Part shown: positions 1 to 11,262 of the stretch, piece after piece
Layout: every line of letters begins with the position of its first letter
How positions within the stretch are numbered: position 1 is the stretch's first letter
Source of the DNA: Perca fluviatilis
Lineage: Eukaryota; Chordata; Actinopteri; Perciformes; Percidae
Reading direction: 5' to 3'
Length of the DNA: 64,000 bases
NCBI RefSeq assembly: GCF_010015445.1
Contig: NC_053115.1
Span: 1,972,732 to 2,036,731, forward strand
Position numbers and translations under genes: made by a program
The notes under the pieces: model-generated
The model's input: only the letters and a program-made list of their open reading frames with translations
What the model was told of the DNA's origin: nothing
Databases searched by the model: none

Positions 1-98
1 TTATAGGTTTACGTTACGTTTTGGTGGCAGGATGTCTGGTGAGTTTTAGCTCCTTAAAAAGCTGCACTAATTGGTACACACAGTCACCAAGTCTAATG

Positions 99-378
99 TA
101 GTCTCGCTTCGCCAGACCATCCTCCAAAGCGCCGCGGAGGAGGGTCTGGCTACTCCACATAGCATTCAGGGATGGGAGTAAAACATGCTCTGGTTTATTG
201 GCATTTCTTTAAACCAATCACAATCATCGTGGGCGGGGCTAAGCTCCGGACGGAGCCACAGTGCCTCTGCTAAATAGTCTCAGGAAGGAACTGGTTTTGG
301 TGGAACATGTGTACGTTCAAAAGTAGTTTTAGTCGTGCAACAGTAAACTCAGATTAGAAAGATAGTCTAGCTAGCTGT

Positions 379-414
<36 letters not shown>

Positions 415-612
415 TAGTTTAGCTAGCTGTCTGGATTTACCATGCAGAGATCTGAGGAGCAGTTAACCATAGTCCTCACAAATCCACCGGAGGTTAGAGC
501 GCCAACACAAAGGAAGAGGACGGGGGCGGACATCAGCGAAAAGAGTGACATCCGACGGAATTTGCGTCAGAACGAGAGCTATCCCAGAAGTGGAACGTCA
601 TGGATATAGACT
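99..612. mobile_element. Dispersed non-autonomous repeat, about 510 bp
   Basis: The block opens with TAGTCTCGCTTCGCCAGACC and closes with TGGATATAGACT. It contains an early hairpin (CCAGACC ... GGTCTGG at about 112-149) and no open frame. I recognise the type as a common dispersed repeat of percomorph fish, but I cannot assign a superfamily because no clear target duplication is visible. A (GACA)n microsatellite has grown between two copies of the short motif TAGTCTAGCTAGCTGT. Confidence 0.55.
381..414. repeat. (GACA)n microsatellite
   Basis: About eight GACA units. They are flanked on both sides by near-identical TAGCTAGCTGT motifs, so the array seems to have duplicated or expanded within the surrounding dispersed repeat. 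Confidence 0.95.
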
Positions 613-1090
613 GTAAGTGATGTAAACCACCTTTAAAAAGGTCAAATTCTATATATATATATATAATATATAATAGATTCTGTGCATTTAAAGTTCCCAT
701 ATTGTCTTTTTTTATATAAAGCAGGTTGATGTGCTACAGTATATAAATACTGTGAATGTATCAAAAAGCTCAATCCACAGAAAATTGCAAGCATCCCGTA
801 TTCAGAAACTGTGCCTTTAAACGAGCCCGCAGGACTTCCGTATGGTTGTGATGTCATAACTATGCCATTCATAGGTCGAAAGTGTCGCTACAGTGCGGTT
901 ACAGTCATTCCCCGACTGCAATGACGGTGCAGAGACTGAGAGCGCAGATGTCAAAGACTTGAAAGCGCTGAATAATCAGACCAGACTGGGCTTTTTCGAG
1001 AGGGGGGCCTTAAAGAGACAGACGCTAAAATGGAGCTTTTCAGACGGAGTATAGAGAATATCTTTTATGAACATTAAAGCATGTAACAAT
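613..1090. other. Unassigned interval
   Basis: Contains a short (AT)n run near 650-672 and ordinary mixed sequence. I see no credible coding frame or recognised repeat boundary. Confidence 0.5.
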
Positions 1091-1285
1091 TAGCCTCGAA
1101 ATCTAGACCACCCTAGCAACAGCAAATGTAGTTCGCAGCCAGGGTCGTAAAGCAACTGTCCGTTGGCTTGCGAGCTGGAAAAGCCAAACTCTAGCCGGGC
1201 CAATCACATCGTGTATAGAGTCGGTGGGCGGGGCTTAATATAATGACAGCAGAGTTGCGACGGTTCTGTGTGAATTTCCCGCTAC

Positions 1286-1468
1286 TTGAAAACAAAGAAG
1301 ATGGTCGCTGCTGCTGGAGAACAGCGGTCTTTGGACTCGGCTTTGGCCGCGACTCTGGAAGACTTGGAGTTCAGCGCCAAAGAGCCACAGGGGAGGCGCG
1401 ACACGCAAAGAAAAAATAACTCTGTATGCAGCTCTATTGATATCGGTAATTATGCGTGTGTGTATTAG
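1286..1468 (+). pseudogene. Putative hAT transposase N-terminal exon
   Basis: The frame starts in the element's leader. The likely start is the internal Met at 1301 in a good context (AAGATGG), giving MVAAAGEQRSLDSALAATLE and so on. The complementary strand of the two MITEs keeps the same opening (GEQRS..EDLEFS) but lacks the LDSALAATL segment, so they look like deletion derivatives. The frame stops at 1468, before the zinc-finger segment. The link to a hAT transposase rests on position and on the finger that follows; the N-terminus itself carries no known domain. Confidence 0.45.
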
Positions 1469-1545
1469 CTTTAAAATGCATCGTTTGCTTGCCTCAAGTC
1501 AACAGAAGTCAGCTTTAGGGGAGGAGACAGGACCCAGCAAAAAAA

Positions 1546-1690
1546 CATAGGAAATATGATCCTGAGTTAAAGTTAGGTTTCACCTGGTCGGGGTCCGAGG
1601 CTGCACCTCTACCGCAGTGGGACAGAGACTGGGAGGAATACCGATCACGCATTTCTGGTTGTCTGTGGAGAGTGAGTTTCCCCCATAAAC
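1546..1690 (+). pseudogene. Degenerate ZBED5/SCAND3-type BED-like finger
   Basis: From 1549 the frame reads RKYDPELKLGFTWSG followed by PLPQ. A later frame contains VVCGE. This resembles the 'RKY...GF...CVVCGE...' zinc-finger opening of ZBED5/SCAND3-like domesticated hAT transposases. The two halves lie in different frames, and an unrelated-looking insert (about 1622-1655) separates them, so it cannot encode an intact finger. It supports the hAT assignment of the surrounding element. Confidence is moderate because the match is short and from memory. Confidence 0.4.
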
Positions 1691-2157
1691 TGGACCACCA
1701 GACCCCGTGTCTCTGTATGAGACCAGTGAAGGATATCAGAAGTCTCTTTCCCGGTGCTGGCTGAGCGTTACTGAGCAGCCTCCAACTGAGCTTGAAGACG
1801 TAGATGTGACGTGAGCAACCTGTCTGAAAGTGTGAAGTCTTCTGGTAGCTGTGCCGAGAGAAATCTCAATCATTCCCAATCTTACAGAGACGGAGAGCGT
1901 AGGTATATGTAAGGAGATAACATAGGCACAGGCTAATTACTGATCACTAACATGCTAGTTAACATTAGTCATTAAACCTAAACAGCTAATGGAAGTCCAA
2001 ACTGCCTGAGAGCTTCTCCTGTACTATACGGTAATTCCTCTACTGTGTGACAGTAAGTCTCGTGGTTATGACCCAATCGTTAGCCTATTGTTATAAAAGC
2101 GTCTGCTACGGAGCCATAACGTGAGGTACAAGGTAATGGAGCCTTTTATACGACGAC

Positions 2158-2370
2158 TTGTGTTTATTTCTCTCTGCAGCCTCGCATCGAATACCTCTGC
2201 TCATCAAAAGCCTGGGGGCCTCACTGTTCCCACTGACAGACGTGGCATCAGCTGATTTTGCCGGGGCTGTAGCCCCGAACGTATTTGAAAAGTTGACTGA
2301 TGAATATAAAACCAGACATCGCTTTGTGTCCACCCTCGCTGTGAAAAGCTGGGCAGCTTCAGGTTTATAA
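2158..2370 (+). other. Unidentified coding-like open frame, 70 aa
   Basis: A polypyrimidine tract and acceptor-like CTCTCTGCAG at about 2170-2180 precede a balanced-composition frame containing SLGASLFPLTDVASADFAGA and FEKLTDEYKTRH, ending at TAA 2370. I do not recognise a domain. It could be a later exon of the hAT element that starts at 1091, or chance. No downstream exon was found. Confidence 0.25.
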
Positions 2371-2808
2371 AGGACGCGTTCTTCTGTCGACGTGTCGCGT
2401 TTGAGCTCTGTGTATTTCTGCCGTAGTTTCGGTTTTCCACCTCCGACGTAGAGCAGCATTCAGCCTCTTCCCTAAACTTTGTCTCATTCACAGACCAGAG
2501 ACCCAAACGGGGCTCTGAGTCTGTCAGACGGTCTGAGATCTACCGTCTCAGCAGACCAATCACGTAATGCACAGCAGGCTATTGTCCAGGTAGATTATTC
2601 TCTGAAATATTGTGACTTTACTCTTGTAATAGCCTATTATAACTTTATTTTTCTCCAAATATCAGGACTCCTCCAAACCTCAGAGAACAGAGATATATTT
2701 TGAATGTGCACAAAGTTTTGAACATGAGCAGAAATAAGCAGGGGTTTATTAATTCGTTAAAATTAATGATGTATAATTGAGGTGAATAATTGTCATATGC
2801 ACATTTAA

Positions 2809-3680
2809 AGTGATGGTTCGGAGTAATTTCACCCTAGGGTCCTTTGCACCATGACCTCGAGCCAAACACCCCCCCAGAAGCTTTTTTCACCTGGGTCGAA
2901 CATTGGGAGAGTTAGCGTAGAGTAGCGTTATCAGCTGAATAGCTTAGCGCAGGGGCTAATGGATCCGAAGTGTCTCTTAACATTACCCCACTAATAATGC
3001 CCGAAATTATACCAAACGTCTACAGTAGTACATATAGGTTATGTACTCATAAAACGATGGATTGTAAAGTTTGTAAGTACACCAGAAGTTTATGTAAATA
3101 ACACTTGCCTGCTGGCTTCTGCTCTCTGCTGCTGTTGTTGCTGCTGTAAGACGAGTGCTTAGGGACGTCTACAAATTACAACACCGAAAAGAGATGCAAC
3201 AAAAATATTTATTAATTTAATGATTAAATAAGGTAATGTCTCCAAACTTACCTCAATTATAACTTGTCTCCTGCTAGTTATTCTACAGCACTTACTTTTG
3301 TTGACGCTTTTGTTGTAATTTGTAGACGGCCCCTAAGCACTCTTACTGCCCGGTAGTAACAGCAGCAGCAGCAGCAGAGAGCAGAAGCCAGCAGGCAAGT
3401 GTTATTTACATAAACTCCTGGTGTACTTACAAACTTTACAATCCATCGTTTTATGAGTACATAACCTATTTGTACTGGTGTAGAAGTTTGGTATCATTTC
3501 GGGCATTATTAGTGGGGTCATTTACGAGATACATCACTGGATCCGCCCTGCGCCCTAAGCTGCTATTCAGCTGTTACTACGCTACTCTCCAATGTTCACC
3601 CCCTATAATAAGTTTCTAGGGTGTTTGTTCAAAGTGCTGGTGCAAAGGACCCTAGGGTGAAATTACTCCGAACCATCACT
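2809..3680. mobile_element. Foldback (palindromic) MITE flanked by TTAA
   Basis: The two arms are near-complete inverted copies: AGTGATGGTTCGGAGTAATT at 2809 matches the complement of the end at 3680. Arms span about 2809-3205 and 3308-3680, with a loop of about 100 bp. TTAA borders both ends (2805-2808 and 3681-3684), as expected for a piggyBac-type target, although TTAA could also be part of the terminal repeat. No transposase is encoded. A half copy lies at 39359-39752. The arms contain CAGCAG runs that differ in length. Confidence 0.8.
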
Positions 3681-4772
3681 TTAAGGAGGTTACTTCCTCA
3701 ACAAAAGATGCAAAAGAGGAGGGAAGAGTAAATTATGCTAAGCTACATGTGTGTGGACTCAGATATAATTAGAAAAGTTGATCTAAAGGAGAATAAATAG
3801 ATTAAAGTAATACAGAATGCCTGAGTGCCTTAGTGCAATATACTCCATTATGTTTTTATATTTGGATTGTAATGTTTCCCTTTACATAAAGATATTTCAG
3901 GCATATTGATTCAGAAAAAGGTAGAAATAGGTGCATGAAAATTCACCAGAATGCAGGAAATTAAGTGTTTTATGCTAAAAAAAAAATTGTCCCGTGCAGC
4001 GATGCTTCTGAAAAACAAAGTCAGGCCCCAAAATGAGGAACCGAAATTTTCGTTCTTATTCGGTCTCGTTACTACCGTTTACGTCGGAACCGGTGCCCTA
4101 TTGGCATCGCGTTTCGGTACCCAACCCTACCGCCTAAGCATCTTCGAAATTCTGTTTGAATTTGAGGTTCAAGAAGGATGTGGAAACTCAGAATATCAAG
4201 TTTTACTTTGAGGATATGTATATATGGCAACACCATGTAAGTTTTAGCTGCAGTTGTAGTTCCAATGAGACAACCTGTAGGGCTAAAAGTTACATAGTGT
4301 TGCATTAAGTTTCAAGTGTGAGATGGGAGATGGTTGTGTTCTGTAGGTGCTGCATGGACGATCAGCAGAGCATGTCAAGAAAGGTGTGAGGTAGTCGAGC
4401 TGCAGCCACAAGATGGTGCTGGAGATAGAGTTTGTCAGCAGTCTCGACATCGTATTGCTTGAATATCCAACCAAACCAGCCAATCCCAGCAGTCTGTTGG
4501 AAACTCCGCTCCTCCTCACATGCCTGTAGAAGTTTAACAAACATTTAGTTTGAACCCATCTCAATCCATCGGAGAGTCCAGACAAACCAGAAGTATGACT
4601 GCTCTGAATGCACAGAGATAAAATACTATGGAGGCAGAAAGTCCTCAGAATTGAAAATGATCTACATGAAGTACCGCGCATATAGTGGTCAACGGATGTT
4701 TGGTCAGCTTATCTTATTTTAACACCAGGGAAGTACATAATGATGCCTAAATAGAGTTGTCAGCGATATCAA
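3681..4772. other. Interval with a degenerate TE fragment
   Basis: Mostly unassigned and AT-rich. The stretch 4010-4140 (GGAACCGGTGCC, GTTTCGGTACCCAACCC) resembles the inner part of a common fish DNA-transposon MITE. No host coding sequence is credible here. Confidence 0.35.
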
Positions 4773-5063
4773 AATCACACTGGCCCTGATTTATCACCCT
4801 AACGTAGAAACCAGCGCAGATATGAGCGCAGAAATCCTCTTACGACAGGCTCCACGGGTGATTCATGAAACCTTGGTATCACACCAATCAGAGTGTAAGA
4901 ATGGTCATACATTGATAAATGCAGCGGCTGGAAACGATTGTCATTTAAATATCACGCCCCAATACATTCTGGGTTTTGAGGCCTCGCCCCTGCAAATTAC
5001 GACATGGCGAGACGTAATCCGGCTGAGAAGCGGCACTTCATTGCACTGCATTGCTATCTCCTG

Positions 5064-5572
5064 CTGCCTTAGGAAAACCAAGGCCATCACCACAGACCTC
5101 TCACACCCTCCTTACCCCCTATTTGATCTGTTGTCCTCGGGGAGACACTACAGGTCAATCACATCTCACACCAGCAGGCTGACAAACAGCTTTTTCCCCA
5201 ATACTCATGGACACTCACTTTGTCCATGACATTCATGGATACTCTATCATAAGCGCTCACTCCAAACTTTTATAATAACTACAGACACATTTTTTATCTT
5301 TTATATTTTATGGATATTTATATTTAAATACATACGCAAATAATATATATTTTTTTTAGTATGTTAGTAGATACTATTTTAAATGAGAGCATATTGCTCG
5401 CTGAGCCTGTTTCTTGTCCTTGCCTGGACATACAGTATGTCGTTCCTTGTTTTTTCTTGTTTGTTTTTATTTTTTGTGTGGTGCAAGGGTGGCTCTGTGA
5501 GAGCACCCTAAATTTTGTTGTACCTTCACAGTGCAATGACAATAAAGGCTATTCTATTCTATTCTATTCTTC
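5064..5572 (+). mobile_element. 5'-truncated LINE: C-terminal end plus 3' UTR with (ATTCT)n tail
   Basis: The reading frame around 5100-5190 encodes LSHPPYPLFDLLSSGRHYRS and then TSRLTNSFFP. This is the C-terminal 'HPL..LF.LLPSGRRYRS...R..NSFFP' signature of reverse transcriptase ORFs in fish non-LTR elements. The 3' UTR ends with CAATGACAATAAAGGC followed by TATTCTATTCTATTCT at 5553-5570, a microsatellite tail typical of L2/CR1-like elements. Only about 500 bp remain. Confidence 0.7.
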
Positions 5573-6019
5573 TCAGAGGTGGAGACTGAAACCCTGATAT
5601 CTCCGGTTCATTTGCACTAACGGGTGTACTATTTGGCAGCCTGAACACTGGTATTAAAGGCTGGAGAAAGAATGTGGGATGAAAAAAAATCACTGATGCG
5701 GTCAACAGTGTTGCCGTAGTAAATCAGACTCCAGCTGAAGTTTAGCCTATTTAATTTATACATCCTTGACATATGTATGCTATAGTCCTAATAGTAATAT
5801 ACAGCCTTATATTGCAATATCTTAGGCCAACATGTTGTACCTATATTTAAATAAACACACGGTAGCGGAGTTTATGCAGTGTCTTTATATTTTTGTTTTT
5901 TTCCTGAGTCAGAGCCAGGCTGCAGCTGTGAGGGAGAGCGCGGGTCCTCCGCCCCCCCGACCCTGTCTCCTGACAGCAGAGGGGCTGGAAAAATAAGCCG
6001 AAATAATTGTTGTGCATCG

Positions 6020-6259
6020 TCATGTTTCCTGAGTATCATTGCCAAACATAACACTATACCTTTTAAAAGTGAGGAATAATATCCTGTCTCCTTCGTTAGC
6101 CCCCAGTTGGGGCTGTGCTGGACTCTGCTCTCTGGTCATCAGGTCATCTGGCTCCATCACTACTTTTAGCACCCTGTTTTCCTGTGAGATGTTGTGCAGA
6201 ACGTACGCATACGTGTGCACACGGTCATAGAGGTCTTCTAAAAGCGCCAGATCTGCCAT
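6020..6259 (-). pseudogene. Harbinger transposase remnant, N- and C-terminal parts apparently fused
   Basis: The 79-residue frame begins MADLALLEDLYDRVHTY and passes directly into AYVLHNISQENRVL. The second segment resembles the C-terminal VLHN helix of PIF-Harbinger (HARBI1-type) nucleases, which lies more than 200 residues downstream of the start in full-length proteins. The DDE catalytic core is absent. The simplest reading is an internal deletion joining the start to the C-terminal end. The alternative is chance resemblance of the first 17 residues. Confidence 0.4.
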
Positions 6260-6487
6260 TGCTGATAAGTGATCAACTGATGACTTCTCCTGTTAGACTG
6301 AGTATATGCTGCACCGCAAGGCCACACTGACTCCAAAACTTGCGTACACGAGTTCAGACCAGACGTGAGATTTTATCGCAGCCTACGCTCACGTTCAAAT
6401 TAATAAATGCCGACCTTTGCCTAGGAATCGGCGTACGCCCGTCCTACGCCTGTTTAAGGTCGTACGCACGTTTCAGAAATGAGGGCC

Positions 6488-8583
6488 AACGACTTGAGTC
6501 ATTTAGCTGAGAGGCAGCTGGTGTGACTGTGCTGGATTGTTTCATATTGGTTCATTTTTGCGTTTCTCAGAAAATCTCTAGCAAGTACATAAACGCTGTC
6601 CCTTTTCCGGGCCCGGATCTTATGGAGTACAGGTTTCTGGGTCCTAATTTAAGGGACTAGTTTATTCGAGGCCAAGAAACCGACAAAGTAACTGTAGCCT
6701 TCAGCCTTCTATAGCCTAATTTCTGTAATTGTTATTAGTTTAATGAAGGGTGATCCTCATAAACTCACAAATTGTGTTTTTAGCCACATCATATTTACCA
6801 GGTGTTTGTGTTCAGGTCATGGGTGGTAAACATATATTTATAGACGCAAAACAACGTGTTTTTTAAGTTTCAACTGTCACTGTTACTTAGGGGAAAGTTC
6901 ACCACAAACTCAAAAAACATACACATTTTTCCTCTTAACTGTAGTGCTATTTATCAGTTTAGATTGAGTTGGTGTGAGTTCAGTGTTGGAGATATCAAAC
7001 AGTATAATGGACCTGGATTGCATTCGGCTTATGGTGCTCAAAGTGCCAAAAAAGACATTTGAAAAAACTCAACAGCAATATCTCTTTCCAGAAATCATGA
7101 TCTGGTTACTCAAAGATAATCCACAGACCTGGTCGCCAGCAGTTTCCTGGAAGAACTATTTTCTTTCAACCAAATTACACCCGCCAACAGTATCACGGTG
7201 CAGAAGGGTGCTAGGATGTTAAATTCCTGGTATTTTGATCATGACGAGGTGTTAACGATAAATGAAACTTTTAATGGGTGTATTAAACTTTAAACTGATT
7301 AATTTATGAATCGACAAATTCCCAAAAGCCCCATTAGCATTAGCATATCTCATTTTGGGTCGTAGAGCGGGGTTAGCCTGAGCCTATAAACATACCTTCA
7401 GGGGCCAAGTCCTTCAGACTATCGAGCTCCTGTATTAGGACACAGGGAGGGGGTGGAAAAGGCCTTTAATGAGTCACACAATGTGGAATCCGCCCTCAGA
7501 TGGAGCTTTAATGAGGCATTCAGGTCTGGACAGTGTTCCTAAACAGCTCATTATTCTCTTCTATGTGGCTAGCATCCCACCACATCTGCAGCCAAACTGG
7601 CGCTTTTTCTCACGCCTTGGCTGTCCTCTGTCTCCACTCTGCCCAAGTACAACTGTCACTGAGCACAGGCCCCCCCCAAAAATCTTTATTAATGAAGATG
7701 GAAGACAGAACTTGGAACAACATGGTGTAATCATGATCAGGGTGGAATCCAGGGAGCTGTGTTTGGAAAGCGAGAGACTTAGAGCCCCATTTTCTGTTGT
7801 TTTATTGTTTCTCACCATTTTTATTTTTTATTAGTTTGGTTTAACAAATTCTCAAACTGGAACTACAAAGTGTGTCGGTGACTTTTTAAAAAAATGTTGT
7901 GATTGGCCCTCCCTGTGGTTAACACATAGTTATATTAAGGACGCTAAAACTACTTGGTCAAATTATTTATCAGTAAAAGCAATGAGCCTTATCTGTGTGA
8001 CAGCCGCCCAAATACATTTTGCAGAGGCCCAATAGCTAAATACGAAAACAATGTTTTTAGCAGTTATAGTTGTCACATGTTGGCTTTGATATCAATAAAA
8101 CTAGTATATTTGCTTTTAGGGCTGTAATGTGTTGTGACACTGGCCTTTTGCAAACTTCATATCCTATGAATCAGATTCAGATGCAACTATTTTGCGGTTT
8201 AGCGGCATATTATTTTCATTGGATGTATCTGTGTGTACGGTTTCAGGGCTGAAATGATAATTAGTTATACCAAAACATTTGGTTCTGGCCTGTGTGGAGA
8301 TATTCTGTTATTTTGCTGTTTTATACATTTAATATCTCTGGGTTTTTGGTCGGACAAAGCAAGACATTTATAGATGTCACCAGGGACCGTGGGAGGGCGT
8401 TTTTCACTATTACAACACTCGACAAAGACTAAATGATATACACATGAATCAACAATGGAAAAAGTGTGTCAATCATTCCTAATTATTAAAGTGTGTCAAT
8501 CGGTCCTAAAGGCCTTTTTACAGTTCTGCTGAGGCTCCACGCAGAGCTTTCGCCATAGCCTACATAAGTGGCCTGATGTTTAT

Positions 8584-8585
<2 letters not shown>
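6488..8585. other. Unassigned interval
   Basis: No convincing gene. Open frames here are short and of arbitrary composition. Features are limited to short homopolymers, so this may be unique intergenic or intronic sequence. Confidence 0.4.

Positions 8586-8674
<89 letters not shown>
8586..8674. repeat. (TG)n microsatellite
   Basis: An essentially pure TG dinucleotide run of about 44 units. It is followed by a degenerate GTGAGTGAGAGAGTG stretch. Confidence 0.97.
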
Positions 8675-8675
<1 letters not shown>

Positions 8676-9109
8676 TAGAGTGAGTGAGAGAGTGATGGTG
8701 ATTATCTTCAGAGTGAGTAGAGTCCTAGTGAGAGAACCAAAGTGTGTCCCCTGTTCTTTCTGACCACGGTGGGAGATCTGCAGCAGGAGGAGTTAACCCT
8801 CTCCTTGATCTCATGGTGTTGATGGAGAAGGAGAACCAGGACATGAGTTGGGGGTAAATGCAACAATACCACGCCATGGCCGAGCGGCGTGCGTCGCTGT
8901 GATGTGTAGTTATTGTATTTTTCGAGAGGTGTGGTCAGGCTATGGCGTAGACGCAGAGGGGTCTGCAGGGGTACGCCGTCGATTCTACATAGAAGCATTA
9001 AAAGGCCTTAATTCTTCCTCTATTGTTGTAAGGGCTTTTACACAGAAAACTGGTGCAGGTGTTTTAATTCAATCGTACACAGATTTATGTCATAAGTCAA
9101 GAAATTTAT

Positions 9110-9200
9110 ATTTTTTTATCCGAAGCAGCTTGCAATAAGTGCATTCAACCATGTGGATACAACCCAAAAATGGCAAGAATCATGCAAGTACTGTACATCA
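9110..9200 (+). mobile_element. LINE/SINE 3'-end fragment
   Basis: TTTTATCCGAAGCAGCTTGC followed by AATAAGTGCATTCAACC matches the conserved fish retroelement tail 'TTTTATCCAAAGCGACTTACAATAAGTGCATTCAACC' as I remember it. A better-preserved start of the same motif is at 34843. The typical (ATTAC)n end is missing here. Confidence 0.5.
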
Positions 9201-10779
9201 ACTTCATCAAATATGCTGTTCAAGTGCTGCATTTTGAAACAACAAGATATGGAGAAAGGGTTTATCATTTTATGGCCCAAGGTGTAGTCCAAACAGATGT
9301 CAATGGGGAGGTTGTTGCTGTGAAGACAGCAGAGCAGACAGTTTGCACAGACACACACAAACAGCTGCTCAGCACTGAGTTTGCATGCAAAGGTGTGTGT
9401 GTTTTTGTGAGTGTGTGTAAATGCTAGGGTCACAGCTGGAGCATGCCTCTTAGGGCTGCAAGTGAACATGAACAGGTGCCATTTCATATCGGTGTAGTTT
9501 CTTTCACAATTGCAGGAAATGTGACAGTGTACTCCCTCCAGAGATGAGACAATTCATATTGTCCTCTGTGAGAGATAGAACACTGAGGTCTTTATTTCAA
9601 ACATCATACTGTCTATTGAGTCCTAATGCCTAATGTGTGAAAAGCAGTCTAGTGATGTAACACACATGGCAGTGTGGCCAACAGAGCACATCTTTTGGCG
9701 TTTTCTGACATCTGTTTAATATGCATACCTCTTACCGATGAATAAAAGCATCGCAACTGAACCACAACAGCCCTAAATCTCACAGTCCATGGACGTGCAT
9801 TAAGGGCAGTAGCTACAGAAAGCTATTACCAACGCAGTACTGTCCAACTTGGTTATTGATTGCAACTTGCCCCCGTCTATCATGGAAAACAAGCATCCGG
9901 CACTTTCTGACACTAGTTGAGAGTAAGCCAGTTAGTTTTTTCTTAAATTTGTTCTTAAGAAAGTTTCTAAGAAAAGTCTACGTCTGATTCATGACTTGTT
10001 CTTAAACAGCAGAGTTGTTCACAGGTGTGTTCTTAGAATGATGAATCCCAATGTCTTCATAAATTGTAAGCTTGTGCCTGTTGCTACTATTTAGCATAGG
10101 TAAAGGCCTCCTATAAAAGGGCATGAGATGGCAGGGCCGTGTGCACACTTAGAAGAATGTCGAAAAGACGTGGTAAAGACGGTGGAATGGCATTATAGAG
10201 GAAGATTGACAGCTCAAAACTGCTTTAGGCTTCCCTGGCACAATTTATCCTCACCCGCGGCTCAGCTTACCCCTCACTGGGGGCAAATTGAGCCAAGAGA
10301 CTTCATTTTCGAGATCTGAAGTAATGATTCCCAGGAATGCACCACATGTAGATATTTTAGTTGTACAGATTACTGTCATGCCCTCAATTTTAAAGAAAAA
10401 ACTGGCTCAACACACCCCGCTCTCCCCTACTGTGCATAAATTTGAATTTCTGGTCAAATTTGGCACTAGAAAAATATTCTATCTCTGAGAAACAGCAATA
10501 TTTTACATGTTATGATCATGTTTGTTAGTTTGCCATATTCTAATATTGTGCAACACACTTTTTTAAAACTTCAATTATTCATTAGTAGGCTTCATTAAAG
10601 GCGCAGTCATTGATTATTATCCATTACACCTTTGTCAAATTCAGTAAATATCTCCTCATGCTCCGCGAGCTGTCCTTTCTGTGGGTACTGAAGCTAACAA
10701 CGTAGCTATGGCTGACCTTTGGCCTACTTCAGCATATCAACATTAGCTCACTAAGAACCTGGGAACCACAATCCTAAAC
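9201..10779. other. Mostly unassigned interval
   Basis: Around 9880-10140 there is repeat-like sequence with paired TTCTTAAG motifs and a TATAAAAGGG at about 10112, followed by ATG-TCG-AAA-AGA-CGT. This resembles the leader and start of a Harbinger-type open frame, but the frame closes after 13 codons. No gene is supported. Confidence 0.3.
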
Positions 10780-11080
10780 TGTCAGTTTGATTTGAAGACC
10801 TATCTTTGTTATGTTTTTGCTTTTATATGTTTAATTGTTTTAACTGCTCTTTCTTTAAATTCTTATACTGCACTGTAAATTTTATTCTTGTCTTTTAATG
10901 TTTTTAAATTGTTTTTAATTGTTTTCTAACTGCTCTTTACATTTTATTCTTGTCTTTTAATGCTTTTAAATAGTTTTTAATTGTTTTCTAACTGCTCTTT
11001 AATGTTTTATGTAAAGCACTTTGAATTGCCCTGTTGCTGAAATGTGCTCTACAAATAAAGCTGCCTTGCCTTACTGACAA
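10780..11080 (+). mobile_element. LINE 3' UTR with internal tandem duplication
   Basis: The block ends GTAAAGCACTTTGAATTGCC ... CTACAAATAAAGCTGCCTTGCCTT. This is a conserved 3' terminus of fish non-LTR elements, with a short (GCCTT)n tail. Upstream, a unit of about 62 bp beginning AACTGCTCTTT is repeated: one full copy at 10928-10989, a diverged copy before it and a partial one after. Confidence 0.6.
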
Positions 11081-11137
11081 AAGAAATCTGGTGTCCATGC
11101 TCAGCCCTGGCTCTGTGCTCGTGCAGGGAAAGGCCAT

Positions 11138-11262
11138 GGCTGTATAAAGAGAGGCAGTGTGAGCGAGAGGGATGGTAAATCTGACACATGCTAACATGTT
11201 GGACTCCACAGCGCATTGTCAAGAGGAAAGATGGCCGAGAAAGAAACAGCCAAAGAGAAGGT
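11138..11262 (+). CDS. Candidate promoter and first coding exon, unidentified gene
   Basis: A TATA-like CTGTATAAAGAG at about 11138-11149 lies some 80 bp upstream of AAAGATGG, a good Kozak context. The frame from 11231 reads MAEKETAKEK and meets a consensus donor (AAGAAG|GTAAGG) at 11260-11261 in phase 0. The Lys/Glu-rich start, TATA box, short leader and strong donor together look like the first exon of a host gene. I cannot identify the protein and found no second exon in the next few kilobases. Short first exons arise easily by chance, so this is tentative. Confidence 0.3.

Larger units (their letters stand above)
1091..1700 (+). mobile_element. hAT-type element, 5' part of a longer relative of the MITEs at 29569 and 47663
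   Basis: The left end TAGCCTCGAAATCTAGACC is the reverse complement of the right end of the MITEs at 29569-30010 and 47663-48100. Homology continues through the CCAATCACATCGTGTATAGAG segment. The MITEs have 8-bp target duplications, which places this family in hAT. This copy continues past the MITE deletion point into transposase-like coding sequence. I could not find its right terminus. Confidence 0.6.
4773..6487. mobile_element. PIF-Harbinger-like element, non-autonomous
   Basis: The left end GGCCCTGATTTATCA at 4773 and the right end TTTCAGAAATGAGGGCC near 6487 form imperfect terminal inverted repeats (GGCCCTSATTT). The right subterminal part is rich in GTACGC motifs. Inside are a minus-strand transposase remnant (6020-6259) and, on the plus strand at about 5003, a short frame opening MARRNPAEKRHFIA that resembles the start of a Harbinger Myb-like accessory protein. 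A LINE tail (5064-5572) lies inside. The 3-bp target duplication is not clear. Confidence 0.45.
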
